Assembly: GCA_001898385.1 (NCBI GenBank)
Contig: MKTT01000089.1
Coordinates: forward strand, 1,285-65,284
Direction: 5' to 3'
DNA length: 64,000 nt
Source of the DNA: Planctomycetales bacterium 71-10
GTDB lineage: Bacteria; Planctomycetota; Planctomycetia; Isosphaerales; Isosphaeraceae
Part shown: piece by piece, positions 9,336-17,727 of the stretch
Layout: the number at the start of each line of letters is the position of its first letter
Numbering within the stretch: position 1 is the first letter of the stretch
Position numbers and translations under genes: made by a program
The notes under the pieces: generated by a model
Database searches by the model: none
Told to the model about the DNA's origin: nothing
What the model saw: only the letters and a program-made list of their open reading frames with translations

Positions 9336-9836
9336 ATGGAACTCCTGGACGACCTGCTCGCGGAACTCACGCCCGAGAAGACGGCCGGCTACGACCGGGC
9401 CCGGATCCCGGACGAGGTCGACGACCTGCTGCTGCGGCTGGTCGGGAGGCTTCGCCGGGCCGATCCGTCCGAATTGCCGCAGGCGTGGCCGGAGCTGGGC
9501 GACCGGGTCGGCATGCTCTGCCTGATCTTCGCCGAGCGGATGGCGGCCCTGACGGTCCGGACGGGCGAGGCCGAGCACGCGCGCTGGGGCCTGGCCGCCG
9601 CGGGCGTCGGGGCCCGCCTGATCGACCCGCGCGACGGCATGGTCCGCCTGGCCCTGCTGCACGACGCCCTCGCCCGCATCGGCCGCGACCCCGCGCCGTA
9701 TTTCAAGGACGCCGAGCCCCTGGCCGGGCCGAGCTTCCTGGAGGACCTCCGCCGGTTCCCCGAGCGAGCCGAGGACGACCGCTCCCTCGCCGCCATGCGC
9801 TACGAGGCGGACGCGGACGCCGACGGGTTCCGGTAG
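9336..9836 (+). CDS. Hypothetical soluble helical protein (166 aa)
   Basis: A largely alpha-helical, acidic protein starting MELLDDLLAELTPEKTAGYD, with no signal peptide, membrane segment or catalytic motif that I can name. GGAGGG (9322-9327) sits 8 nt before ATG 9336, better placed than the alternative ATGs upstream. Its last 37 nt overlap the 3' end of the convergent gene 9800-10735. It is the first of three neighbouring uncharacterised genes (9336-11612) bounded by recognisable genes on both sides. Confidence 0.7.
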   Translation: MELLDDLLAELTPEKTAGYDRARIPDEVDDLLLRLVGRLRRADPSELPQAWPELGDRVGMLCLIFAERMAALTVRTGEAEHARWGLAAAGVGARLIDPRDGMVRLALLHDALARIGRDPAPYFKDAEPLAGPSFLEDLRRFPERAEDDRSLAAMRYEADADADGFR

Positions 9837-10735
9837 GTCCGGCGGTAGTGAGCAAGCCGGGCGAGCCAGCCGTAACGGCGGCGGACGCGGGCGAGGACGT
9901 CGGGACGATCGCCGGGCCCTCCGAGGAAAGCATCGGCCGCATGCCTGGCGTATCGCCCCCGCCCCTCGGCCCAGACGACGACGAGTGAGACCGACCGCAA
10001 GGCCGTGGGGGTGGGGATCAACAGCTGAACCTCGCGGATCCGGTGCGACCGCGTGCCGCGCCGTCGGACCATCGGGAACCGGAGCGGCGGCGGGACGCGG
10101 GACGACTCGACGATCATGCGGACGATCGCCTCGCGTCGCCCCGGGTCGCGGTCGGCGCGGGCGAGGGAGTCGGGCGAGTTTGCGTCGAACAGCCGGTCCA
10201 GCAGGCCGGGTGCGAGCATCACCATTCCGGCGACGAACTCGCCGTGCGCCGCGAGGCGGTCGCCCATCCGACCGGCCTGGATCGCAATTGCCTCCATGAG
10301 ATCGGTCGGCAGGTTCGCGGGCCGACGACCGGGGTCCACGAGCACGCCCAAGAGGATGGCCATGCCGGAGGGTTCGATGAGGGGGAATTCGCCCAGGATC
10401 AGGGCCCGGAGCGAGGCCTCGCGAACGACGGCCTCGGCCGCCCCGTCCCCGCACCACGCGGCGAGACGGCCGAACGTCGCGGCGCGGAAGCTCCCCACGT
10501 AAGTCCCGAGGAGCTCCAGGACCCGGAGGTGCTTGGCGGCCTCGGTGGCGTCCCCCGAGGACGCCCGGTCGATCAGGCCGACCTCGGCCGCGTCGGCGTC
10601 GGTCCGGGCCAGGTCGTAAGCAGCCTCGGCATAACCCCTCCAGAGGGCCTCCGATTCGTCCTCGGGAGCGAAGGGGGCGAGTCGCCCGACCGCATCGAGG
10701 ATCTGCGAGATCGACTCCTGTGGCGTATCGTCCAT
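9800..10735 (-). CDS. Hypothetical protein (311 aa)
   Basis: A soluble protein of unknown family. The N-terminal two thirds look helical and repeat-like (Ala/Glu/Leu-rich segments such as LARTDADAAEVGLIDRASSG and AAKHLRVLELLGTYVGSFRA). The C-terminal part, about 100 residues, is beta-rich and basic (PLRFPMVRRRGTRSHRIREV, LLIPTPTALRSVSLVVVWAE) and ends in RVRRRYGWLARLAHYRRTYR. ATG 10735 was chosen over 10759, which adds only MIHRPRPP. It is convergent with, and overlaps by 37 nt, the 166-aa gene, and is divergent from the DUF2262-like gene with a 58-nt gap. Confidence 0.65.
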   Translation of the reverse strand: MDDTPQESISQILDAVGRLAPFAPEDESEALWRGYAEAAYDLARTDADAAEVGLIDRASSGDATEAAKHLRVLELLGTYVGSFRAATFGRLAAWCGDGAAEAVVREASLRALILGEFPLIEPSGMAILLGVLVDPGRRPANLPTDLMEAIAIQAGRMGDRLAAHGEFVAGMVMLAPGLLDRLFDANSPDSLARADRDPGRREAIVRMIVESSRVPPPLRFPMVRRRGTRSHRIREVQLLIPTPTALRSVSLVVVWAEGRGRYARHAADAFLGGPGDRPDVLARVRRRYGWLARLAHYRRTYRNPSASASAS

Positions 10736-10793
10736 AGGCGGCCTCGGTCGATGTATCACACACTGATAACCCCCAGGTTACACTCGGGAGCGA

Positions 10794-11612
10794 ATGCCCG
10801 TCATCTCGACGGGTCGGGAGTCGCGGGAGAGGGCCATGGGCCGAACGTCGAGCGGAAAGATCGTCGGGCTGATCAACCCGGGCGGCTCGGGGGGCGTCGA
10901 GGTGGGTCGCAGGGAACGCGGCCGGGAGCGCTGGGCCCTCACGTTCACCTTCGTCGCGTGGAAGCCGGCCGGCGGGGAACTCGTCGCCGAACCGCTGCGA
11001 TGTCGGATGCCGACCTCGGTGCGATCCTTGAAGGGCTGGATGGAGCGACTCCAGCCCTACTCAATCATCGAGGTCGAGGCCGGCCGGAAGGGGAGCGACG
11101 GCGCGACGATCCTGAAGCGCATCATCCGGGTCGGGGTCGAGGATGCGGAGCTGGACGGGGTCGCCGCCGCCCAGAAGAAGCCGATCGTCCTCGTCCATCC
11201 CGCGCTCGGCCGGTTCAAATACGCCCGGCGGTACGGCTGGTATGAAGGGAAGCTAGGCTGGGACGGCCGGAAGGTCGACGTCTGTCTTTCGTGCGCCGAC
11301 CCCGAGCGACCCGGCCCCGCGATCGTCGCCGCCGAGCGACTGCATGCGGATCAGGTCGACTGGAAACGCCGCGTCGACGACTTGATGGTCCAGACGATCC
11401 TGCCTCGTTGGAACGACGACTGGAGGCCCGAAGAGGAGCCCACGCTCACGCGCGAGGAGTTCCTGTCGAAGGCCGTCCTTGATTCGATCGACGTCGACGG
11501 GGAAGGGCGCGTCAGCTTCTGGCATTCCGACGGCGACCTCCTGGGCGGCCATTCGATCGTCGTCCACGGCGACATCGACCGGGGGCCGACGGGCGTCGAC
11601 ATGCCGGGCTGA
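10794..11612 (+). CDS. DUF2262-like protein
   Basis: A 272-aa soluble protein. The C-terminal two thirds resemble DUF2262 as I remember it: RYGWYEGKLGWDGRKVDVCL, then ILPRWNDDWRPEEEPTLTRE and a final VSFWHSDGDLLGGHSIVVHG. Function is unknown for the family, which is often found in scattered accessory loci. Two starts compete: ATG 10794 (GGGAG 4 nt upstream) and ATG 10836 (GGGAG 6 nt upstream, giving MGRTSSGKIVGLINPGG); the shorter product would lose no recognisable domain. It is convergent with the GH16 gene (11-nt gap). Confidence 0.65.
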   Translation: MPVISTGRESRERAMGRTSSGKIVGLINPGGSGGVEVGRRERGRERWALTFTFVAWKPAGGELVAEPLRCRMPTSVRSLKGWMERLQPYSIIEVEAGRKGSDGATILKRIIRVGVEDAELDGVAAAQKKPIVLVHPALGRFKYARRYGWYEGKLGWDGRKVDVCLSCADPERPGPAIVAAERLHADQVDWKRRVDDLMVQTILPRWNDDWRPEEEPTLTREEFLSKAVLDSIDVDGEGRVSFWHSDGDLLGGHSIVVHGDIDRGPTGVDMPG

Positions 11613-11623
11613 CCGCGGTCGGC

Positions 11624-13360
11624 TCAGTTCTTCGCGTACGCCCTCACATAGTCCACCGTCATCACCGACGGGTCCGGCGTCCCGTCGATGGGCCAGCCGC
11701 CGCCGAGGGCGAGGTCGACGAGGATGTAGAGGGGGCGTTTGGCCTCGGGCGGGGTGGGGTGGCTGCGGAGGGGGCGACCGTCGAAGTAGTAGGTGATCCT
11801 GGCGTCGTCGACCATCACGCCGTAGGTGTGGAAGTCGGCCGTCATGTCGGGGACGAGGGCGACGTCGCCGTCGGCCGTGTGGAGTCCGCCGGGGAACCAC
11901 CAGTGGGTCGTGGCGTGCAGGGCGTGGTCGTTGACGCCGTATTGCTCGACCACGTCCAGCTCGATCCCCGTGGTCGTGGGCGCGTCCTTGGGGTCCTTCA
12001 GGCGGTCGACGCTCAGGAGCCAGAAGGCGGGCCATGTGCCGGGGCCCTTGGGGAACTTCGCGCGCATCTCGAAGTAGCCGAGCGCCTGCGAGAAGCCCCG
12101 GCCCTTCGGGTCGACCGAGGCCAGCAGGCCCGACCTCCACCGGCCGTCGACCTTCTTCGTCGTGATGCGGAGCAGGCCGTCCTTCACGTCGAACGGGAAG
12201 CCCGGCTGCGGGTCGGCGAAGCCGGCGTCGCCGAAGTCGCCCGAGTACGGCGTGTGGGCGATCCAGCGCGTGCCGGGTCCCCAGGCCGAGACGTCCAGGG
12301 GGCCGTCGAACTCCTCGGCGAACGTGAGCTTCCAGCCGGTCAAATCCAGGCTGACCGGCGGCAGCGGGGGCGCGGGGGCGTCGGCGCGGACGTCCAGGAA
12401 GCCGACTCGGCAGGCGTCGGGCTCGATCATCGCCAGGTTCGACGCCGGGCCCGCCCGGAACGGCTTGCGCCCGCCCCCTTTCTCCGCCGGCTTGCCGCAC
12501 CAGAAGCCGACCACGACCTCGTAGCGGCCGGGCGGGACCTCCTTCGGCACGACGACCGTGCGGCCGTACTCGACGCGACCCTTCCAGCGGCCGGTGGGGA
12601 TCGCCGGATCGTGATCGGCCTGGAAGACCATCTGTCCCTGGCCGTTGCGGAAGTGGACGAAGACCGAGCCGTCGACCCCGAGCGGCTCGGCGTCCCAGGC
12701 GTAAGCGATGCGCGTGCCGAGGCCGGGCCGGGCGGCCGGGGGGTCGATCGTACAGGCGACGAGCGTCGGCGTGCCGGCGGGGTAGGGGACCGCGACGAGG
12801 TCATCGATCCAGAGCGAGCCGCGGCCGTCGGCGACGACGTCCTTGCCGATGTTGAGCCCCAGCCCCTTCGCGGGCCCGCGCCAGGTCCCGTCGTCCAGGC
12901 TCCCCCAGTGCTCGCCGCGGACGAGGTCCGGGACGTGCAGGGTCAGCTCGCGCCAGCCAGCGTCGGCCCCCGCCGGGGCCGGGACCTTCGACTGGAAGCA
13001 CTGGCCGGTCGCGTCGACGAGCCGCACGCCGATCTCGCGGACGCCTCGCACCTTCACCGCCATGCGGAACCGCTCGACGTCCGGGAGGTCCAACCCTTCC
13101 AGGTCCCTCCACAGGCCGACGTACGCGCCGCCGCCGCGGAAATCGCCGTCGAGCCGCACCGCCCCCGCGCCGCCGCGCGCGAGCGTCGCGTCCCGCTCCA
13201 TCGACCCCTTCGCGCCGGGGAACTCCTCGCCGCCGATGAACTTCCAGCCCTTGAGTTCGCCCTCGAAATCGTCGATCGGCATCGCGACGGGGGCCGCGGC
13301 CCAGGCCGAGGAAGACGCGAGGAGCACGAGGGCGAGCCGGAGGATTCGCGGCGGATTCAT
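11624..13360 (-). CDS. Exported GH16 glycoside hydrolase with N-terminal binding domain
   Basis: A 578-aa secreted protein: signal peptide (RILRLALVLLASSSAWAAAP), a galactose-binding-like domain (about 28-195: DDFEGELKGWKFIGGEEFPG to GSLWIDDLVAVPY), a middle beta-sandwich (about 200-330), then a C-terminal GH16 domain (about 340-578). The GH16 active-site motif ExDxxE is complete: E467, D469, E472 in IELDVVEQYG. Flanking family features include WKLTFAEEFDG, YFEMRAKFPKGPGTWPAFWL and the end VDYVRAYAKN. GH16 enzymes cleave beta-1,3/1,4-glucans, laminarin, agar or carrageenan; the specificity cannot be read from sequence alone. Start ATG 13360 begins the signal peptide. Confidence 0.92.
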   Translation of the reverse strand: MNPPRILRLALVLLASSSAWAAAPVAMPIDDFEGELKGWKFIGGEEFPGAKGSMERDATLARGGAGAVRLDGDFRGGGAYVGLWRDLEGLDLPDVERFRMAVKVRGVREIGVRLVDATGQCFQSKVPAPAGADAGWRELTLHVPDLVRGEHWGSLDDGTWRGPAKGLGLNIGKDVVADGRGSLWIDDLVAVPYPAGTPTLVACTIDPPAARPGLGTRIAYAWDAEPLGVDGSVFVHFRNGQGQMVFQADHDPAIPTGRWKGRVEYGRTVVVPKEVPPGRYEVVVGFWCGKPAEKGGGRKPFRAGPASNLAMIEPDACRVGFLDVRADAPAPPLPPVSLDLTGWKLTFAEEFDGPLDVSAWGPGTRWIAHTPYSGDFGDAGFADPQPGFPFDVKDGLLRITTKKVDGRWRSGLLASVDPKGRGFSQALGYFEMRAKFPKGPGTWPAFWLLSVDRLKDPKDAPTTTGIELDVVEQYGVNDHALHATTHWWFPGGLHTADGDVALVPDMTADFHTYGVMVDDARITYYFDGRPLRSHPTPPEAKRPLYILVDLALGGGWPIDGTPDPSVMTVDYVRAYAKN

Positions 13361-13564
13361 TGGGAGGCATCCGAGATTGGGAGGATCGTTCGACGTCGAC
13401 CTCGTCCCGGAGTTTGCACCCGGCCGGCGTCGGCCACAAGGCCCCGCCGGCTGGGGCGGGTTCGATGCGGTTCGGCCCGTCGCTTGCATCAGGGATCCCG
13501 GCGGGGTGCCGCCCCGCGGAGATTGATCCGGTCCCATCAATCCGGGCGAACGGAGGACGCAGCC

Positions 13565-13822
13565 ATGACCGCTTCCAACAACCATCACGACGATCACGAC
13601 CACGAGTCCGAATGGGGCCTCTGCAAGGCGTGCAAGTGGTGGCAGCTCGAACCCGAGGCGCACGTCGAGAACCTGACGCTCGGCCTCTGCATCGACGAGG
13701 ACTTGCAGCCGTACAACCTGCGGGTCTCCGGCCTGAGCGGCTGCAACCACTTCATGCCTGGCAAGCCGGCGCGGGCGGAGGGCTCGGCCGAGGCCCCGCC
13801 CCGGGCCAAGGCGATGCGCTGA
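13565..13822 (+). CDS. Small four-cysteine protein, probable metal/Fe-S binder (85 aa)
   Basis: An 85-aa protein with a His/Asp-rich N-terminus (NNHHDDHDHESEWG) and four cysteines, C20-x2-C23-x18-C42-x17-C60, in WGLCKACKWWQLE, LGLCIDED and LSGCNHFMPG. The compact spacing suggests a zinc or [4Fe-4S] site. It is vaguely like small HiPIP-like accessory subunits of glycyl-radical enzymes, but I see no such enzyme nearby. The C-terminus is Ala/Pro/basic and probably disordered. It lies between the divergent GH16 gene and the convergent barrel protein (9-nt gap at the 3' end). Codon use and composition make it a credible real gene. Confidence 0.75.
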   Translation: MTASNNHHDDHDHESEWGLCKACKWWQLEPEAHVENLTLGLCIDEDLQPYNLRVSGLSGCNHFMPGKPARAEGSAEAPPRAKAMR

Positions 13823-13831
13823 GCCGGCCCC

Positions 13832-14977
13832 TCACGGCCTGGGGCCCACCCGGTACAGGTGGACCTGATACCCGTCGAAGCGGTCCGACCACGATCCCGC
13901 GGGGGCGTCGAGCATCCTCGATTCGTCGAGGACCTCGACCTTCGCGTCGGCCCGGTCCGCGAGTTGGAACGTCGCCGAGCGCCCGCCCTCGCGCAGCGAC
14001 GCGGCGAAGACGTAGGCGACGCCGTCGACCCGCTTGACGAGGGTCGCGATCGCGGCCGGCTCGTCGCACTCGACCCGGACGGCCTCGGGCGCGTCGGGGG
14101 CGTTCAGGATCGGGGCCAGCTCGCGGATCCGGCTGTTGATCGCGGCGACCTCGCGGGCCACATCCTCGTCGGCCAGCAGCCCGGCCTCGATGAACGTCGG
14201 CTTGAACTGGTGGGCGAAGTAGACGATCCCCTTCGCCCCCCGGATCAGGGCCATCCAGACCTCGGCGCGGATCTCGGCTGGGGTCGCCTTGCGGTCCTCG
14301 TTGCTGATCCGCGTCGTCTCGATGCAGGCCCAGACCGGCCGGCCTCCGGCCCACTTCCGCAGGCGTTCGACGCCGTGCGGGACGTACCACAGCTTGCCGG
14401 CCACCTCGACGTTGTCGTGGCAGGCGGGGTAGATGTCGAACGAGGCGACGTCGCAGCCCTCGACGTACTTCGGGTAGTCCTCGGGGTGGTTCGTGCGCGT
14501 CCCCCGGCCGTACCAGCCGTCCCACGCGACCCCCTGGCCCAGGTTCAGCAGGACGGGGCGGTCGGGGTCGGCCGACTTCATCTCGCGATAGCGTGCGACG
14601 ATCGCCTCGGGCGTCACCGGCGGGCCGTAGCCCTTCCCCTCGCCAAGCGACTGGGCGTTGTCCGGCTCGTCGTCGTGCATCCAGCCGACGATCGTCGGGC
14701 GGTCGCGGAACTTCAGCGCCGACCGGCCCTGGCCGGCGATCAGGCGGATCCCGGCCGCGTCGAGCGCATCGAGTTGGGCCTCGGTCGGCCCCCGCCACAG
14801 GCCGACGTACAGGTTGATCCCAACGTCGCGATACCGCGTCGCGTTGGCCGTGTCCTGGAGCCACACCGCGACCGGGAAGAAGTCGGGCCGATCGGGGAGG
14901 CCCTTCGCGAACCGGGGCTCCTCGCCCCGCGCCCCGATCGTCCACGCCGCCGCGATGAGGAACGCTGCGAACCGCAT
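13832..14977 (-). CDS. Secreted TIM-barrel/glycosidase-like protein
   Basis: A 381-aa protein with a signal peptide (RFAAFLIAAAWTIGARGEEP). The body reads like a retaining-glycosidase barrel: PDFFPVAVWLQDTANATRYR, INLYVGLWRG, TIVGWMHDDEPDNAQS with an acidic pair at a strand end, VASFDIYPACHDN, PVWACIETTRISNEDRKAT, and a GAKGIVYFAHQFKPTF strand. A beta-domain ends the protein (YVFAASLREGGRSATF). I cannot name the family; similar planctomycete proteins are annotated hypothetical or beta-galactosidase-like. Start ATG 14977 was chosen for the signal peptide. Proximity to the GH16 gene suggests polysaccharide metabolism. Confidence 0.75.
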   Translation of the reverse strand: MRFAAFLIAAAWTIGARGEEPRFAKGLPDRPDFFPVAVWLQDTANATRYRDVGINLYVGLWRGPTEAQLDALDAAGIRLIAGQGRSALKFRDRPTIVGWMHDDEPDNAQSLGEGKGYGPPVTPEAIVARYREMKSADPDRPVLLNLGQGVAWDGWYGRGTRTNHPEDYPKYVEGCDVASFDIYPACHDNVEVAGKLWYVPHGVERLRKWAGGRPVWACIETTRISNEDRKATPAEIRAEVWMALIRGAKGIVYFAHQFKPTFIEAGLLADEDVAREVAAINSRIRELAPILNAPDAPEAVRVECDEPAAIATLVKRVDGVAYVFAASLREGGRSATFQLADRADAKVEVLDESRMLDAPAGSWSDRFDGYQVHLYRVGPRP

Positions 14978-15059
14978 GGCAAGCCCTCCGATGCACCGTC
15001 GATCGTCCGCGTGGATCGTATCGCGGCCCGCGACCCGGGGCATCGGTGCAGTCGCCGTC

Positions 15060-15395
15060 CTACCGCCCCCGCGACTGCCCCCGCATGAACCGGGCCAGGC
15101 GCGATTGCGCCGATTCCCACGATCCCGCCTTGGCCTCGGAGGCGATGCCGCCGAGCGCGTCGAGCGGCCCGCGTTCGAGCTTGCCCGCCTCGTGGAGCGA
15201 CGTCAGGGTCGCCAGGCAATGGTCGACCCGCGCGGGCTCGCGGAGCGAGACGGCCGTGTACAGGGCGTCGACCGCCTTGAAGGTCGCGGGGTCGGCCCCC
15301 ATCTGGGCCTCGCCGCAGCCACAGATCAGGGCGGCCCAGAGCAGGGCCGTCGCCGTCGCGATCCGTCGCATCGTCATCTTCGACGTCGTCTCCAT
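15060..15395 (-). CDS. Small lipoprotein coupled to the DUF1559 gene
   Basis: A 111-aa predicted lipoprotein: METTSKMTMRRIATATALLW leads into a hydrophobic segment ending ALICGCGEAQ, with a lipobox-like ICGC. The mature part is helical (TFKAVDALYTAVSLREPARV to WESAQSRLARFMRGQSRGR). Its ATG shares one base with the stop codon of the upstream DUF1559 gene (TGATG), so translation is coupled. DUF1559 genes in planctomycetes are often followed by a small lipoprotein like this one. The function is unknown; a link to pseudopilus assembly or surface anchoring is inference. Confidence 0.8.
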   Translation of the reverse strand: METTSKMTMRRIATATALLWAALICGCGEAQMGADPATFKAVDALYTAVSLREPARVDHCLATLTSLHEAGKLERGPLDALGGIASEAKAGSWESAQSRLARFMRGQSRGR

Positions 15396-16447
15396 CAATA
15401 GTCCCCCGAGACGACCTCGCCGCCGTTCCGGGTGGAGATGGCGACCCAGGTGTAGGGGTGGATCGTCTCGCGGACCCAGCGCACGGAGCCGTCCCCCATC
15501 AGGACGTTGGAGCCGTCGCCGTCCTCGGAATACATTTCGTCGGTGTGGCCGAACGGGTGGTTCGGGGCGTGGATGATGACCTCGGGGTGGTCGCGGACGT
15601 CGGGGCCGCTGTGCGCCCCCACCAGGTTCCCGCCGCTGTTCGGGTCGGACGGCCACCGCGGGCGCTGGGGCGTGCTGGCGAACGGCACCACGCCGACCCA
15701 CGTCGAGTCGCACAGGATCGACGACTTCTCGCCGATGAACACCGTGTTCGAAAGCCCGTCCGTCACCGAAGCCGGCCGCGTCCGCGAGTTCCGATAGAAC
15801 GGCCCGTCGATGGCGTGCGGCCCCGGCGCGCCCGGGATCGGCTCGGCGATGTCGAAGTCGTACGAGTACGCCGTCGTCCGCCCCCAGGGCTGGTTGATCC
15901 CCGCGTTCGTGACGTAGTGGCTCCGCGAGAAGACGATCCGAGGCGCGAACTCGCCGGCGTCGTTCGGCCCGCCCGAGTCGCCGTTGTCGTACCGATGCAG
16001 CGCGAACGGCTCCGACCCGCCCGTCGCCGAGGGGCAGAGGAAGACCGACAGCCGCACCGTCGCCCCCGTCGAGTTGTCCGGTGCCCAGCACGGCAGGTTC
16101 GTGTTGAAGCTGGCGTAGACCGTCGCCTGCTCCAGATACGGCAGCACCAGCATCCCCCACGCGAACCCCGGCGTCGTGTTGATGTTGCCGTCGGGATAGC
16201 TCACCCCGTACGCCGTCCCCGTCGCCTTCGGGTTCCCGACGTAAGCCGGGGGGAACGCCCCCACCGCCGACTCGTAGTTCGCCAGCGCCAGCCCGATCTG
16301 CTTCAGGTTGTTCACGCACTGCGCCCGCCGCGCCGCCCCCCTCGCCGCCTGCACCGCCGGCAGCAGCAGGCTGATCAGCACCGCGATGATGCTGATGACG
16401 ACCAGCAGCTCGATGAGCGTGAAACCGTCCCTTCGATGCCTCGCCAT
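15395..16447 (-). CDS. DUF1559 pseudopilin-like protein
   Basis: A 350-aa protein with a type IV prepilin/type II secretion N-terminus (RRDGFTLIELLVVISIIAVL; cleavage expected between G and FTLIE). The DUF1559 body follows (AQCVNNLKQIGLALANYESA) and the family end NVLMGDGSVRWVRETIHPYT ... ISTRNGGEVVSGDY is intact. Planctomycete genomes carry many copies of this family. They are assumed to be processed by prepilin peptidase and displayed outside the cell, but the role is unproven. AGGAGA precedes ATG 16447. The stop overlaps the start of the lipoprotein gene by one base. Confidence 0.93.
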   Translation of the reverse strand: MARHRRDGFTLIELLVVISIIAVLISLLLPAVQAARGAARRAQCVNNLKQIGLALANYESAVGAFPPAYVGNPKATGTAYGVSYPDGNINTTPGFAWGMLVLPYLEQATVYASFNTNLPCWAPDNSTGATVRLSVFLCPSATGGSEPFALHRYDNGDSGGPNDAGEFAPRIVFSRSHYVTNAGINQPWGRTTAYSYDFDIAEPIPGAPGPHAIDGPFYRNSRTRPASVTDGLSNTVFIGEKSSILCDSTWVGVVPFASTPQRPRWPSDPNSGGNLVGAHSGPDVRDHPEVIIHAPNHPFGHTDEMYSEDGDGSNVLMGDGSVRWVRETIHPYTWVAISTRNGGEVVSGDY

Positions 16448-16542
16448 TTCATCTCCTACGCCTCAAGAGGCGGATTTCATGAATCTCGCGTCACTCGACA
16501 ACCACAAAACTAATCGACAATCTCTTTCGCGCCAACTCAATT

Positions 16543-16558
16543 TTTTGATCTATCAAAA
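16543..16558. promoter_or_regulatory. Operator-like perfect palindrome in a divergent AT-rich promoter region
   Basis: The 16-nt sequence TTTTGATCTATCAAAA has perfect 7-bp arms (TTTTGAT/ATCAAAA) separated by CT. It lies in the most AT-rich stretch of this part of the window, 95 nt before the DUF1559 start and 85 nt before the start at 16644. The position and symmetry fit a dimeric repressor or activator site; no regulator gene is adjacent. A second small palindrome, CGCCTC-AA-GAGGCG (16459-16472), sits just upstream of the DUF1559 ribosome-binding site and could form a 5'-leader hairpin. Confidence 0.4.
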
Positions 16559-16643
16559 TCCTGTTTGCCGGCCGTTTCGGGGCCCATCCCCATTACGATG
16601 GGGCCGCACGGGCTCCCGTGGTTCCCCGGAAGGAGGCGGATCG

Positions 16644-17657
16644 ATGGTGCGGAAGGGGTTGCCGTTGCTGCTCGCGTTCATGGCGGCCCCCGCGCTCGCC
16701 CCGTGGACGCAGGATTCAGGGACGACGGCCCGTCTTCGCGGCGTCTGCGCCGTGGACGACCGCGTCGCGTGGGCGAGCGGGGCGGACGGGACGGTGCTAC
16801 GGACGACCGACGGCGGCGCGACGTGGACGCGACGGCCCGTCCCCGATTCCGGTGCCCGCGACTTCCGCGACGTCCAGGCGTTCGACGACCGCGATGCTCT
16901 TGTGCTGGCGATCGGCCCGGGGGAGGAGTCGCGGATTTATGCGACGGCCGACGGCGGCGCGACGTGGGCCCTGCGGCACGTCAACCGCGACCCCGACGGC
17001 TTCCTCGACGCCCTGGCGTTCTGGGACCGCGACCACGGCCTGGCGCTCGGCGACCCCATCGGCGGCCGGTTCGTCGTCCTCGCGACCGACGACGGCGGCG
17101 CGACGTGGACGCGCGCGGGCCTGGACATGCCCGAGGCCCTGCCCGGCGAGGGGGCGTTCGCGGCCAGCGGGACGTGCCTGGCCGTGCAGGGCGACCGCCA
17201 CGCCTGGTTCGGCACCGGCGGCGGCCGGGTCTTCCGCAGCGATGACCGGGGCCGTACCTGGACCGCCCACGCCACGCCCATCCCGGCCGGGAACGGCTCG
17301 TCCGGCGTCTTCTCCCTGGCCTTCCGCGACGAGCGCCACGGCGTCGCCGTCGGCGGCGACTACAAGGCCCCCGACGCCCCCGGCCCGCGCGTCGCCCTCA
17401 CCGCCGACGGCGGCCGGACCTGGGCCGCCCCCGCCGGCCCCGACGCCCGCGGCTACCGATCGGCCGTCGCATATCTCTCCGCAACCTCCCTCATCGCCGT
17501 CGGCCCCGCCGGCTCCGACCGCTCCGACAACGGCGGGTCGTCCTGGCACCCCCTCGGCGACGAGGGCTTCCACGCCCTCGCCACGGCCGCCGGCTCGGCC
17601 TGGGCCGTCGGCGAGGGAGGGCGCATCGCCCGGCTGCTCCTTGCGCCGGCACCTTGA
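16644..17657 (+). CDS. Exported Asp-box beta-propeller, Ycf48/sialidase-like
   Basis: A 337-aa protein with a signal peptide (VRKGLPLLLAFMAAPALAPW). Six Asp-box (SxDGGxTW) repeats mark propeller blades: TTDGGATWTR, TADGGATWAL, TDDGGATWTR, SDDRGRTWTA, TADGGRTWAA and SDNGGSSWHP. This is the repeat of the Ycf48-like and BNR/sialidase propellers. No sialidase catalytic set is evident, so a scaffold or binding role is more likely than hydrolysis. GGAGG (16631-16635) precedes ATG 16644. It is divergent from the DUF1559 gene and followed after 70 nt by the PSCyt gene. Confidence 0.85.
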   Translation: MVRKGLPLLLAFMAAPALAPWTQDSGTTARLRGVCAVDDRVAWASGADGTVLRTTDGGATWTRRPVPDSGARDFRDVQAFDDRDALVLAIGPGEESRIYATADGGATWALRHVNRDPDGFLDALAFWDRDHGLALGDPIGGRFVVLATDDGGATWTRAGLDMPEALPGEGAFAASGTCLAVQGDRHAWFGTGGGRVFRSDDRGRTWTAHATPIPAGNGSSGVFSLAFRDERHGVAVGGDYKAPDAPGPRVALTADGGRTWAAPAGPDARGYRSAVAYLSATSLIAVGPAGSDRSDNGGSSWHPLGDEGFHALATAAGSAWAVGEGGRIARLLLAPAP

Positions 17658-17727
17658 CAGCCGACGCCCAAGATGCGCGAATTGTCGAAGGAATGTTGGA
17701 GACTTCGAGGCGGAGGGGAGGGGGCCG

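Noticed and set aside
13440-13470. tRNA-like GGTTCGA segment
   Set aside because: No acceptor, D- or anticodon-arm complement can be drawn around it.
17654-17682. TTGACA as a promoter -35 before the PSCyt gene
   Set aside because: TTGACA at 17654-17659 is perfect, but no acceptable -10 lies at 16-18 nt spacing, and it overlaps the upstream stop codon.
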